Shown in pieces: positions 17,172 to 28,373 of a stretch of DNA of 64,000 bases. The stretch is from contig NZ_CP119967.1 in NCBI RefSeq assembly GCF_029543085.1, forward strand, positions 6,477,948 through 6,541,947. Direction: 5' to 3'. The DNA comes from Pseudomonas sp. A34-9. GTDB taxonomy: Bacteria; Pseudomonadota; Gammaproteobacteria; Pseudomonadales; Pseudomonadaceae. The first letter of the stretch is position 1, and every line of letters begins with the position of its first letter. The position numbers and the translations under genes are program-made. The notes under the pieces were generated by a model. It was not told the origin of the DNA and did not search any database. It saw only the letters and a list, made by a program, of their open reading frames with translations.

Positions 17172-17801
17172 ATGGCGAGTCTCTGGCTGTTTTTTATGGC
17201 ATTGGCGGTGGTCTATCTGTTGCCCGGCCCGGACATGATCCTGCTTCTGCAAACCGGTGCGCGACAGGGACGCGGCGCCGCACTGTCCACCGCTATCGGC
17301 CTGGGCGTTGCTCGCGGTTGCCACGTAGCGCTGGCGGCGCTGGGGCTGGCAGCGCTGTTCAAGGCTGCACCGTGGACATTCGAGGTCGTGCGGTTGGCGG
17401 GGGCGGCGTATCTGTTGTGGATCGGCATGCAATGCCTGCGCAGCACCCTGCTGCCGAACCTCAATGCGGGTGAGGCGGGTGAACCCCACGGGCAATGGCG
17501 CGAGGCGATCCGTCGCGGTCTGCTGACCAATCTGCTCAATCCCAAGGCGTTGCTGTTCTGCTCGGTGCTGCTGCCGCAGTTCATCGTCAATGACGGCGCA
17601 CCGGTGCTGAGCCAGTTCGCCGTGCTCGGCATGTTGCTGGTCGGCGTCGGCCTACTGTTCGACAGCGCCTACGCCCTCACCGGCGCCGCATTGGGTCGTT
17701 GGCTGCAACACAGTCCAACGGCCCAACGCGTACAACAATGGCTGTTCGGCAGCCTGCTGATCGGTTTCGCCCTACGTCTGACCTTTGTCCAGCAGGCTTA
17801 G
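17172..17801 (+). CDS. LysE/RhtB-family amino acid exporter
   Basis: A 209-residue inner-membrane protein with about six hydrophobic segments. The N-terminal motif LLPGPDMILLLQTGARQGR (about residues 16-34) is the family hallmark. The ATG at 17172 follows AAAGGGCGG. It is likely controlled by the divergent Lrp-type gene. Its stop overlaps the stop of the convergent gene by four bases. Substrate unknown, probably an amino acid or a derivative. Confidence 0.92.
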   Translation: MASLWLFFMALAVVYLLPGPDMILLLQTGARQGRGAALSTAIGLGVARGCHVALAALGLAALFKAAPWTFEVVRLAGAAYLLWIGMQCLRSTLLPNLNAGEAGEPHGQWREAIRRGLLTNLLNPKALLFCSVLLPQFIVNDGAPVLSQFAVLGMLLVGVGLLFDSAYALTGAALGRWLQHSPTAQRVQQWLFGSLLIGFALRLTFVQQA

Positions 17802-19936
17802 CCTTTGCGGACCTTACGCTGGCGACGGGTGATCAGCAGCAATGCCGCAGCGCTGAACAGCACGATCGCGCCGATCTGCACCGGCCATTTGTACGGCCGC
17901 AGCGATGAACGCACGGCATCCGTGACCTGAGTGACGTAACGCTTGTCAGCGTTTTCGAAATCCGGGTACGGGCACTGATTGCCGAAGTCCACCGCCCACG
18001 GTACGAACGGGCCTTCCTTGATGTAACGCTGATACAGCGCACTCTGGTCTTCCAGGCTGCTGTTCCAGCCGGCAGCGTTGCACAGCACAGCGGCAAACGC
18101 CTGACTGGTGTGCGGCAGGTTGTCAGCGGCGCGTCCGGCAAGCTCGGTCGCGACAAAACGGTAGTGATAGCGTTGATCCGGTTTCGCTTCACTGGCGACC
18201 TGACGTTGCACTTCTGCCTCGCTCACCAGCGGACCGACCTTCAGCTCAGCGCTTTCCAGGCTGTAGTTGCCTGCGAACGTGGCGTAGTCCGGCGCCATCT
18301 CGTAACCGAGAATATCCATGCCCCACTCGCGGGCCGTCCACGCGGCGTTGTACAGCGCACTGGCGCGCTTGGTCGGCCACCATGCGGCATCGGCCTTGAG
18401 CCGTTGCTCGCCGTAGAGGCGAGCCTTGTTTTGCAAGTCGGGATTGTCGAAATAAGCGACCGCGTCGGCGTAATGCCCTTCGCGCAGCAAACGCCGGCCG
18501 AGCAGATTGCGCAGGCTGGCGGCGACCGGCAGCGGCACGTAGTTATCACGTTCCTGTTGAGTCAGCGCGGGCGGAGCCGGGACGTTATCGTCGACGTATT
18601 TTTTCAGCTCATCGACTGTCAGTACGCGCTCGGCCACGGTCGCGGCATCGAACCAATAGACACTGTTGCTGCGATACAACTGCACGAAAGCCTGCAGGTA
18701 CTCGCCACGTTGCAACGCGAGAATCGCGCTTTCGCCCTCGACCCGGCATTTCGGCTGAACCGTTTCAAACGCCCAGTCCGGCGTACGGCGATAACCCCAG
18801 TCTTCGCTCTGCGGGAAGGCTTGCGCGGCTTTCGAATAGGCTGCGGCTGCGGCGTTCCTGTCGCCGTTACGCACCGCCAGTTTGGCCCGCAGCCACCACG
18901 CCAGTCCGCCATCACCGGCATTTTCAAGGAAGGCTTTGGCGCCGGCGTAATCACCTTGCTGATAACTCATCGCCGCCAGACGATCCGCGTTTTCGAGGCT
19001 ACCGCGGGTGCTGTTTTGCAGGAGTTTCACCAGTTTTTTCTCGTTCGGCGGCTCATCGCCAAACGACCAGCCTTGACGGCTCACCAGCGATGCCGTGACC
19101 AGTTGCTGCACGGCTTTGTGCTGCAGCAACTCGGCGAGTTCGGCCTCGGGCAACTCCGCCAGTTCATTCATCAATTGCTTGAGCGAGGTGTAACCCACGG
19201 CCGAGCCGTGCAGGTTTTGCGCTTCATACAATTCGATGGCGCCGCTCCAGTCGCCTGCCGTGCGCAATGCCCGCGCCTCTTCACCGAGGCTGGCAACGCC
19301 CAACTCCAGCGGATCGCTGAAACCGTCGATGCTCATCTGCCGGGCCTGACGGAACGCAGCAAGTGATTGTTCCAGCGCTTCGATCGCATCCCCGCCTTCG
19401 CGGCTCACGGCAAACCAGGTGCGGCCCAGCGAGTACGCGGCCCAGGTACTGCGCAACGGACGCTGATCCGCCGGCAGCGCCAGCAGCTTGTCGAAATACT
19501 CGACCGCCAGTTGATGATCGCCGGTGGCAAACGCCACCGCACCGGCCACGTACAAACGGATTTCCGCCGGCAGACTGGCGCCTTGCACCTCGACCTGACG
19601 CGCATCGGTCAGGCCGCGCAGTTGTTTGACCAACGCTTGCTGCGCGGGACTCAGTCCGGCCTGCTCAGCTTTCTCCCGAGCTTCGGCGGCCGCGTTTTCC
19701 TCAGCGTACATATCGTTCGGATTGTGCGTCGCCGCAGTGACATTCTTCAGCCCGGCGATGGCTTTGCCGAGGCGACTGAGTTCGAAGTTGAAGTTGCCCT
19801 CAGGCAGATCCGCCAGGGTCTGCCCGCGATTGTCGAGCAGGCGCAGCGGGAAATCCGGTCCGCAGGCCAGCACCGAACCCAGTGGCAAACAGAGGCTCAG
19901 GCAGAGCAGATGGCGGGGCCAGTTACGGGTCAACAT
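17798..19936 (-). CDS. large periplasmic repeat protein of unknown function, C-terminal membrane anchor
   Basis: A 712-residue exported protein. The start at 19936 is supported by a strong GGAGG ribosome site and a signal peptide (1-24) ending LGSVLAC; the cysteine could be a lipidation site, although Leu at -2 is unusual. The mature N-terminus CGPDFPLRLL is followed by a long alpha-helical region with TPR-like repeats (for example AVEYFDKLLALPADQRPLR near 150 and AVAYFDNPDL near 525). A single membrane helix near 685-705 is followed by a basic tail RRQRKVRKG. It overlaps the upstream lipoprotein gene by 14 bases, so the two form an operon. I do not recognise a function. Confidence 0.85.
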   Translation of the reverse strand: MLTRNWPRHLLCLSLCLPLGSVLACGPDFPLRLLDNRGQTLADLPEGNFNFELSRLGKAIAGLKNVTAATHNPNDMYAEENAAAEAREKAEQAGLSPAQQALVKQLRGLTDARQVEVQGASLPAEIRLYVAGAVAFATGDHQLAVEYFDKLLALPADQRPLRSTWAAYSLGRTWFAVSREGGDAIEALEQSLAAFRQARQMSIDGFSDPLELGVASLGEEARALRTAGDWSGAIELYEAQNLHGSAVGYTSLKQLMNELAELPEAELAELLQHKAVQQLVTASLVSRQGWSFGDEPPNEKKLVKLLQNSTRGSLENADRLAAMSYQQGDYAGAKAFLENAGDGGLAWWLRAKLAVRNGDRNAAAAAYSKAAQAFPQSEDWGYRRTPDWAFETVQPKCRVEGESAILALQRGEYLQAFVQLYRSNSVYWFDAATVAERVLTVDELKKYVDDNVPAPPALTQQERDNYVPLPVAASLRNLLGRRLLREGHYADAVAYFDNPDLQNKARLYGEQRLKADAAWWPTKRASALYNAAWTAREWGMDILGYEMAPDYATFAGNYSLESAELKVGPLVSEAEVQRQVASEAKPDQRYHYRFVATELAGRAADNLPHTSQAFAAVLCNAAGWNSSLEDQSALYQRYIKEGPFVPWAVDFGNQCPYPDFENADKRYVTQVTDAVRSSLRPYKWPVQIGAIVLFSAAALLLITRRQRKVRKG

Positions 19937-21107
19937 GCGAACCTCCTTGATCAATAATTGCGCAACGCGCCCAACCGATGGCGCGCTGCCCGCCCGCTGG
20001 CAAGCGGCCGTCGCGCAGGCGGGTGAAGGTAAGCAGATCCGGGCTTTGTTGCAACGAGTAACCGGCGAGCGCATCGGCACCTTCACAGCTTTTCGCCTTG
20101 AGAGTGATCCGCGCAGGCCAGGCACTGTCGAGGTTGCCGGGATTGTCGAGTTTGATGTCGTAGAGACCGTTGTGTTCGCTGAACGTCACGCCGAGCCGAC
20201 TTTTAAGTTGTTCGCCACGGGCAACCGCGCGCAGGGTGGTCAGGCTCCAGGCACGGCGATCATTGGCCAGCGGCAGGCGAAACCAGATCAATCCGGCCAG
20301 GTGCGGCGGCGGGTCTTCGCGCAAAGCCTTGCCGAGTTGGCTCAATTGCTGCGGATCTGCGCGCAATTCCTGGCGCTCACCACCCCGCTCAAGTTGCACT
20401 TCGCTTTCCACCACCGGCGCCCCGCCATCATCCGGCAACAGCGCCACGCCATAGGCCGGTAGCGCCAGATAGAACGGTTTGTCAGTGATGCGCGCCCAAC
20501 CCTTGGCCCACTTCAAGGCCTGATCAGGGTCGAACAGACCCCGTCGCGGATCGCTGACGGCGTGCACTTGCAGCACGCTGCTGTCGGCGGTTTGCAGGAG
20601 TGTTGGCAATTGCGCACTGCCGAGCCAGGCCGGCAATGCCGTAATGCTCATTGGCAAGGACGAGGGCAAGGCCGAGCGCAAATGTTTGAGGAATTCGGCG
20701 TAAGCCGGCAGACGCGCATTACCCGCGTCGTGATCGATCTCGACACCGCTCAGCGTCAGACCTTGCGCCTGCCAGTCGGCAAGCACCTGCAGAATCTGCG
20801 CGGTGACCTGATCCTGATCCAGCGACTTGAGCTGTCCGTCGAGACGAATCACCGCGATCAACGGACGGCCGTCGGCTTTCAATAACGGCGCATCGATCCG
20901 CGCCCGACTCCATCCCGCGTTCGGAAAGGCTTGCAGCGCGAGGACGCGTAGCGTCGAGAAATCCTGGCGACTGTCACGCAGCGCCGCTTCGTGGGCTGGC
21001 GTCCATTGGCGTTGCCAGATGTAAAGTTGTTGGTCGAGGGGAGGTGCGTCCTGCTGCTTGCAAGCAGAAAGCACCATCAACGCGAACAGACCGACGATAA
21101 ACCGCAT
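19923..21107 (-). CDS. DUF3142 lipoprotein
   Basis: A 394-residue lipoprotein with a lipobox near residue 16 (MVLSAC). The start at 21107 has GGAAGG upstream; an earlier ATG at 21140 would place 11 unneeded residues before the signal peptide. The body resembles DUF3142: GVEIDHDAG followed by YAEFLKHLR and SITALPAWL. That pattern looks like a TIM-barrel glycosidase core with an acidic active-site strand, but catalysis is not shown. It is co-transcribed with the 712-residue gene and lies on the same strand downstream of the O-antigen modification genes, with a REP doublet in between. Confidence 0.85.
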   Translation of the reverse strand: MRFIVGLFALMVLSACKQQDAPPLDQQLYIWQRQWTPAHEAALRDSRQDFSTLRVLALQAFPNAGWSRARIDAPLLKADGRPLIAVIRLDGQLKSLDQDQVTAQILQVLADWQAQGLTLSGVEIDHDAGNARLPAYAEFLKHLRSALPSSLPMSITALPAWLGSAQLPTLLQTADSSVLQVHAVSDPRRGLFDPDQALKWAKGWARITDKPFYLALPAYGVALLPDDGGAPVVESEVQLERGGERQELRADPQQLSQLGKALREDPPPHLAGLIWFRLPLANDRRAWSLTTLRAVARGEQLKSRLGVTFSEHNGLYDIKLDNPGNLDSAWPARITLKAKSCEGADALAGYSLQQSPDLLTFTRLRDGRLPAGGQRAIGWARCAIIDQGGSHVDP

Positions 21108-21154
21108 ACCTTCCAGATCCCTGACACCACAAGGCTGCAAGGTTACACAAATCC

Positions 21155-21245
21155 GTGGGGGAGCGAGCCTGCTCGCGAAGGCGGTGTATTAGCCGAAAGC
21201 CCTGTGACTGACATGGCCTCTTCGCGAGCAGGCTCGCTCCCGCAC
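21155..21245. repeat. REP pair, GCGAGCAGGCTCGCTCC family
   Basis: GGGAGCGAGCCTGCTCGCGAA near 21160 faces TTCGCGAGCAGGCTCGCTCC near 21221, with a spacer of about 40 bases. It separates the acyltransferase gene from the DUF3142 gene on the same strand and could stabilise or end the upstream transcript. Confidence 0.88.
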
Positions 21246-21250
21246 GTCGA

Positions 21251-22402
21251 TCAGGACGTCACTTCAGAAGAGGCTACGTTCGCTCGGGACGTTGCGAGGC
21301 GTTTCACCAATGCGGTGCCACGGTTGCGCATGGGCATTTCGATGCAGCGATAATTCAGCTCGCTGAGCAATACGATCAGGCCGAAGGCAAACAACAAGGT
21401 CACGATCGGGTGTCCCGCCGGGCTCGGCAGGCCTGCACTCTGCAAACGGAAAATCACTTCGCGCACCAGGAAATACACCGGAATGTGGATCAGGTAGATG
21501 CCGTAGGAACGACTGCCCACCCACGCCATCAACCGCTGCAGGCGTCCGGCGGGCAGCAGATAATCCCTGTTGTATGAGGCGATCCACACCAGCACTGCAC
21601 TGAGTATCGCGATAGCGCCGATGCGATAGTGACTTGCAGAAAAAGGGTCGGTGGCCAGATAACTCATCAGCAAGCCGAGGACGATCAGCACTGAAGTTCC
21701 GGCCCAGGGACGACTGAGAAACGTCGGCTGCAAGCGTCGATAGCTCGCTTGCACACTCCACATTGCCAGCAGCACGCCAAGGGCCAGCGCGTCGGTCCGA
21801 ACAACCATCAGCAGCGGCGTGCGCACCATCAACAGTTGCACCGCAACCAGCGCCAGCAACACCCACACCAGATGTTTGCGGCACAGCAGGATCAGCAGCG
21901 GAAAGAGCAGGTAGAACTGCTCCTCCAGCGCCAGACTCCAGTAGACAAAACTGCTGCCGTACTCGTAGCGAAAGAACGCATCGGCAAAGCGGAAATTGGC
22001 GTACTGCAATACCCCCGCGAGCGTGGCCTGCAGGTTGGCGTGTACCGTGCCGAATGCCCCGGAGCGGTTGAAAAACACGCACAGCAGCAGCACCAGCGCC
22101 AGCCACAACCAGGCCGATGGCAGCAGGCGAAATGCTCGACGCAACCAGAAGTTACGCGTTTGCTCCCAATATTCCTGCCGGCTGCTGCAACTGCGCAGCG
22201 CTGGAATCAGACTGCGGGCAATAACGAATCCGGAAATGGCGAAAAACAGATCCACTCCCCACCACGGCTGCGCCCAGGCATGAATGGAGTCGAGCAGCGG
22301 CACAGGATCGCTAAACAGATTGCCGGACAAGTGATGAAACAGCACCCCAAGCACTGCGATGGCGCGCAGCACCTCGATGTCCATGATTCTTTTACTGCTC
22401 AT
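21251..22402 (-). CDS. membrane acyltransferase (acyltransferase_3, OafA-like)
   Basis: A 383-residue polytopic protein of the acyltransferase_3 family, with about ten hydrophobic segments. The catalytic-type motif VLFHH is near residue 20 and FFAISGFVIARSL near 55. Such enzymes move acetyl or other acyl groups to sugars of lipopolysaccharide or exopolysaccharide. The start at 22402 overlaps the end of the upstream GT-methyltransferase gene (ATGAGCAGTAA); an ATG at 22435 is in frame but less likely. In P. aeruginosa the set PA5455-PA5459 next to the A-band cluster includes an acyltransferase of this kind, as I recall. Confidence 0.9.
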   Translation of the reverse strand: MSSKRIMDIEVLRAIAVLGVLFHHLSGNLFSDPVPLLDSIHAWAQPWWGVDLFFAISGFVIARSLIPALRSCSSRQEYWEQTRNFWLRRAFRLLPSAWLWLALVLLLCVFFNRSGAFGTVHANLQATLAGVLQYANFRFADAFFRYEYGSSFVYWSLALEEQFYLLFPLLILLCRKHLVWVLLALVAVQLLMVRTPLLMVVRTDALALGVLLAMWSVQASYRRLQPTFLSRPWAGTSVLIVLGLLMSYLATDPFSASHYRIGAIAILSAVLVWIASYNRDYLLPAGRLQRLMAWVGSRSYGIYLIHIPVYFLVREVIFRLQSAGLPSPAGHPIVTLLFAFGLIVLLSELNYRCIEMPMRNRGTALVKRLATSRANVASSEVTS

Positions 22403-24497
22403 CCGGCATCCCCGCATCCAGCGGTTTACGAGCAATGATCACCTGGCTCTTGGGCATGAACTGGTCGAGTACCTGTTTGATCGCAAGCCCGTCGGGCCGG
22501 TCAAGCATCTCTTCCCAGGTTCTGGCCCACCCGCCCATCAGATGCGGGAACGGCGCATGAATGCGATCGCGCACCGCACCGCCCGGATCCTTGCCGGCAG
22601 CCTTTTCGCTGGCCCAGAAGAAAATCATCCCCATCACCCAGAAGAACCCGGTGGCTTGTCGATGTTCGATGACCAGTCCGGCATCCTCGATCATTGCCTC
22701 GAAGCGCTCCGGGGTAAAAATCTGCACGTGGTTGGGCGACTGGTAATAACTCGGCGGGGCAATGCCTTTCTGCAAATGCTCGCCAACCGGTGCTGGCACG
22801 CTGAGCAGATACAACGCACCAGGGCGTCCCATACGCGCCAGCTCGGCCATGAACGGCTCGGGCTCGTCGACGTGCTCCAGCACTTCCATGCACACCACCC
22901 GGCTCGCACAGCCATCCGCCAATGGCAGGGGCAAGCTGTTGCTGACCAGCCCCAGACTCGGCCTGGAGCTCTTGGCTTCAACCTGACGCGCCAGCTCGCT
23001 CACTTTGTCGTGTTCGCTGTCGGTGAAGATCACCGAGGCGCCCTGGCGTACCGCAAACAACGTCGCGGCGCCCTCACCACAACCGACGTCGAGCAAGGTG
23101 TCGTCAGGCGTTATGGCAAAGCCCCTGAGCAATTCGCCGCTGTCATTGAGAAACCAGCCGTCCAGCACCGCATCCCGCAAACCGACATCGCGTGGCGACC
23201 AGGTGAACAAGGGTTCCGGTTCAGCGTGGCGCTCGAACAGTTGCGTAAAAAATGCCTGCAACCGCTGCTCCGCCACGGCCTGGCTACAAAAACCCCGCAG
23301 ACTTTCCACCGCTTGCGCCGACATGTGCGCATAACGCTGTGGATCGTTTTTGGCCACCTCGTAACTGGCTCGATACGCCGCGCAAATCGAGGCCCAATTG
23401 GTCGCGTAGCGCAATGTCCGGTAAGCCGAGCGCGGATCGTGCGGCCACGTCGTGAACTCCTCGGTCGACTCGATCAGGAACGCGTTATCGACATTCATAT
23501 AGTCGATCATTGCCGTCGTGCGCGGCGCCACGGCCGGTTTGCCGCAAGACATGAACTCCATCAGCGGCAGGCACTGGCCTTCGCCGTAGGATGTGTTGAC
23601 GACGTAGCGGGTCGCCTGCACCAGACGTTCGTAATCCGCGTCCGCCAGATAGCCATAGACCAGCACCACGCGGCAGCGATAAGGCTGGTTTTTGTACAAG
23701 TGATGAAGGATATCGGTGAGCGCTTCTTCGGCATCGTGGTGGGTCAGTTTGAGCACCAGTGTCGCGTCATCGGTCTCACGGAACGTCGCGCAGAAGGCAC
23801 TGATCATGTCTTCCCAGTTCTTGCGACCGTCGCGAGGGTTGAACACCGAGGTGTACACCACACCTTCAAGCAACAACGCCTGCTCGGTGACAGGCGCAAG
23901 AAAATCGATGCCCGGGCCACGGCGCAGGTGAACCGGGCCGAAGGCATCCAGATCGATCTCGCGACTGTCGACCACCAGCCCTTTGATCATCAATCGCACC
24001 GAGTCGACCACAGGTTGCCCTTGCAACTGCACGCCACGCGCCGCGAATCGATCCCAAACGGGGGCGGGTACGGCGACAATCGGGTAATCGGCGCCCATCG
24101 CGTCGCGCACTGCATTGACCGTGTAAGTGGAATGGGTGATCGCGGCACCGCAAGCGTCAAGGACCGTGCGCCAGTCGTTCAAGGGATCGCCGGCAAACGG
24201 CTCGTTGGGGATGGTGCTGAATTCCCAAGCGAATACGGGCACCGTCGGGCACGCCAGATGCACCGGGGTGCGGTGCGGTGGCGAGAACGACAGAAACACG
24301 CAAGGCTCGCCTCGGGACTGGCAGTCGGCGTACAACGCATCGACTTCAGTGTTCGGGTCCATGACCTCGATCACCCGCCCGAGGCGCTCCAGTACCGGCC
24401 GGTACTCCTTGAGAACGAAGTAATAGCTGTACTCCGAACGCCCCAGGTTACGGCTGATGGTGTGCTGGTTGGTTTCCGAATGGATGATGATCAGCAT
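22392..24497 (-). CDS. glycosyltransferase-methyltransferase fusion
   Basis: A 701-residue cytoplasmic protein in two parts. Residues 1-about 440 form a GT4-type glycosyltransferase (GEGQCLPLMEFMSCGKP near 315 is the donor-binding region). Residues about 475-690 form a SAM methyltransferase with motif I LLDVGCGEGAATLFA and CMEVLEHVDEPEPF. The N-terminal half is a paralogue of the upstream gene; both begin with a short strand and then SYYFVLK. Overlaps of 7 and 11 bases with the neighbours show coupling. In the A-band context the methyltransferase may add a 3-O-methyl cap to rhamnan, which is inference. Confidence 0.9.
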   Translation of the reverse strand: MLIIIHSETNQHTISRNLGRSEYSYYFVLKEYRPVLERLGRVIEVMDPNTEVDALYADCQSRGEPCVFLSFSPPHRTPVHLACPTVPVFAWEFSTIPNEPFAGDPLNDWRTVLDACGAAITHSTYTVNAVRDAMGADYPIVAVPAPVWDRFAARGVQLQGQPVVDSVRLMIKGLVVDSREIDLDAFGPVHLRRGPGIDFLAPVTEQALLLEGVVYTSVFNPRDGRKNWEDMISAFCATFRETDDATLVLKLTHHDAEEALTDILHHLYKNQPYRCRVVLVYGYLADADYERLVQATRYVVNTSYGEGQCLPLMEFMSCGKPAVAPRTTAMIDYMNVDNAFLIESTEEFTTWPHDPRSAYRTLRYATNWASICAAYRASYEVAKNDPQRYAHMSAQAVESLRGFCSQAVAEQRLQAFFTQLFERHAEPEPLFTWSPRDVGLRDAVLDGWFLNDSGELLRGFAITPDDTLLDVGCGEGAATLFAVRQGASVIFTDSEHDKVSELARQVEAKSSRPSLGLVSNSLPLPLADGCASRVVCMEVLEHVDEPEPFMAELARMGRPGALYLLSVPAPVGEHLQKGIAPPSYYQSPNHVQIFTPERFEAMIEDAGLVIEHRQATGFFWVMGMIFFWASEKAAGKDPGGAVRDRIHAPFPHLMGGWARTWEEMLDRPDGLAIKQVLDQFMPKSQVIIARKPLDAGMPDEQ

Positions 24498-26071
24498 GAG
24501 GCGTTATCCGTAACCTGGGCAGTGTTGCCGACCGGTGACGGCGGCCCGAAAAAATCCGCAGCACGCTTTTGCAGAGCCGGTGTTGCGCAGTAATCCCGCA
24601 TGCGTTCGGCGGCCGCCAGCGACATGCGCTGATAGTCCTCAGGCTGCGTCTTGGCCATCCGGTAACTGTTTTCGTAGGCCTTTTTCAACGATCCCCAATC
24701 CGGTCGATGACGATGTGCGCGAAAGAGCATTCGCGGGTCATGGGGCCAGGTGCACACCTCGACGCTGGAGCCGACCACGAACGCCACAGACGCGTCGATG
24801 TAATCCTGCATCGCCGTGTGATCGGGGGCGATCACCGGTTTGCCGCACGCCATGAACTCCATCAGCGGCAGGCACAGGCCTTCACAATGCGAAGCGTTGA
24901 CGTAAAAACTCGCCGCCTGGTAGAGCCGCGCATATTCAGCATCATCCAGATAGCCCTGAATCATCACGACCCGGCAGGAAAAGGGTGCCAGTTGCGCCAG
25001 CGGCGTCATCAGGTGTGCGTAGACCGCCTCCAGATCGCTCTGAGTGAATTTCATCACCAGTGTGGCGTCGGGGGTGTCACGGAACGCCGCGCAAAAAGCG
25101 CTCAGGATCTGCAGCCAGTTCTTGCGCCCGTCGTCGGGGCGGAACACCGTCACGTAGACCACACCGTCCACACGGGTTTGAACCTCTAATGAACTGTCCG
25201 GCATGTCCCGCGGCGGCGGTTGAACCGTCACAGGCACAGGTTGCGGGCCGGCGATATTGGGCAGACATTTGCCAAGCCAGCCATGCAACGCCTCCGGAAC
25301 CAGGTCGCGAATCCCTTCCCAGTACCAGTTATGCAGGAACCTGACGCGCGGCACCGGCGGTTCTTGCTCGTGGCCCAGATTCAGTAGCCACAAGCGCAAG
25401 TAATGCCGGGCAACGACAAAGCGCCGCTTCAAGGTCAGCGGTGGAGGACGCGAGGCCTCCAGCTGTGCTTCGATTTCCGCCAGTTCCTCCGGTGTCAGCG
25501 CCTTGGGCAGCAGATTGTCCGGGTGCAGGTTCATCTGGCGGGAATCAAAGATGCAACCTTTGACCGTCAACGTCGCACCCGCATTGACCGGCGCGCTGAC
25601 GTGCTGCTCGCGAAGCGCTGCAAAGCGTTCCCACAGGGGTGCCGGCAAAACCAACACCGGGAAGTCTTCGCCCATGGCGCGACGAATCGCCTGGGCCGTA
25701 TGGCTGGACAGTGTGATCACGCGACCGTGTCTGGCCAGCATGCGCGTCCAGTCCTGCCGTGGATCGTCGCTCCACTGTTCATCAGGGATCGACTCGTACT
25801 CCCACGCCACAACGCAGACGGTGGGGCACTCCAGATCGATAGGGGTTTTCTGGGGTCGGGTGAACGAGAGGAAAACACTCTCCTGACCCGCGGCGAGCAA
25901 TTGCCGGTAGAGCGGATCGACCTCGGCCACAGCACTCACCACGTGAACTCGCCCGAGTTTTTCGAGCAACGGGTGATAGGCTTTCAGCACAAAGTAATAA
26001 CTGGAATCGGGATGCCCCAGATTCTGGCTGATGGAACTGTCGTTGATGTCCGAGTAAAGAATGAAGTTCAT
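24491..26071 (-). CDS. GT4-type glycosyltransferase, paralogue of its neighbour
   Basis: A 526-residue glycosyltransferase. The start at 26071 (MNFILYSDIND) aligns with the N-terminus of the downstream fusion protein; an ATG at 26095 would add eight residues. Donor-site region SHCEGLCLPLMEFMACGKP lies near residue 400. About 90 residues in the middle (about 195-285) are absent from the paralogue and contain a Pro-rich part. It is the first gene of the three-gene minus-strand operon next to the rhamnan cluster. Confidence 0.88.
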   Translation of the reverse strand: MNFILYSDINDSSISQNLGHPDSSYYFVLKAYHPLLEKLGRVHVVSAVAEVDPLYRQLLAAGQESVFLSFTRPQKTPIDLECPTVCVVAWEYESIPDEQWSDDPRQDWTRMLARHGRVITLSSHTAQAIRRAMGEDFPVLVLPAPLWERFAALREQHVSAPVNAGATLTVKGCIFDSRQMNLHPDNLLPKALTPEELAEIEAQLEASRPPPLTLKRRFVVARHYLRLWLLNLGHEQEPPVPRVRFLHNWYWEGIRDLVPEALHGWLGKCLPNIAGPQPVPVTVQPPPRDMPDSSLEVQTRVDGVVYVTVFRPDDGRKNWLQILSAFCAAFRDTPDATLVMKFTQSDLEAVYAHLMTPLAQLAPFSCRVVMIQGYLDDAEYARLYQAASFYVNASHCEGLCLPLMEFMACGKPVIAPDHTAMQDYIDASVAFVVGSSVEVCTWPHDPRMLFRAHRHRPDWGSLKKAYENSYRMAKTQPEDYQRMSLAAAERMRDYCATPALQKRAADFFGPPSPVGNTAQVTDNASC

Positions 26072-26487
26072 GGCATTCCACGATGAAACTGCCATCCCGG
26101 CAGCCTCACACTATGACGGCCAAGCGTTGAATCGGCTCGATGGCCGTTCTTCGTCTTCGGTTCCGTCTTGTTCTTGTTTTAGTGGTCAGTTTCACCTTTG
26201 TGCACGACGATCCCGACGAACCCGGCCAATCGTGACAAGGCGCATTCTAAACACATCCGCAAAGCGTTCGTGAACCGCTCGGCGAGAATAAACCGGACTA
26301 CGCTGACGAGAACTGACCAGTCACGGTTTGGCCTGTTGAAATTGCCGAGCATTTGGCACAGATTGGCACCAAACAACTACAACAACTGACTTCGCCTTTG
26401 TTTTCACCGGTTTTTCTACCGGTCTGACAGACCTTCCTTCAAAGCCTGTGGGAAAGTGGCGCAAGTTCAAGACCAAGGGGTCGCTGT
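26072..26487. other. promoter region between the divergent rhamnan and modification operons
   Basis: A 416-base gap between divergent operons. No gene is convincing here; short open frames (for example 26198-26389) have no family and no ribosome site. An inverted repeat ACCGGTTTTTCTACCGGT lies at 26406-26423, about 65 bases before rmd. Promoters for both operons must lie here, but I could not assign -35 and -10 boxes with confidence. Confidence 0.5.
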
Positions 26488-28370
<1,883 letters not shown>

Positions 28371-28373
28371 GCC

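Noticed and set aside
22359..24593. 744-residue open frame on the plus strand
   Set aside because: Antisense to the GT-methyltransferase fusion, which has clear domains; rich in His, Arg and Gln as shadows often are.
26353..26368. TTGGCACAGATTGGCA as a sigma-54 promoter before rmd
   Set aside because: The distance between GG and GC is one base too short for a -24/-12 promoter.
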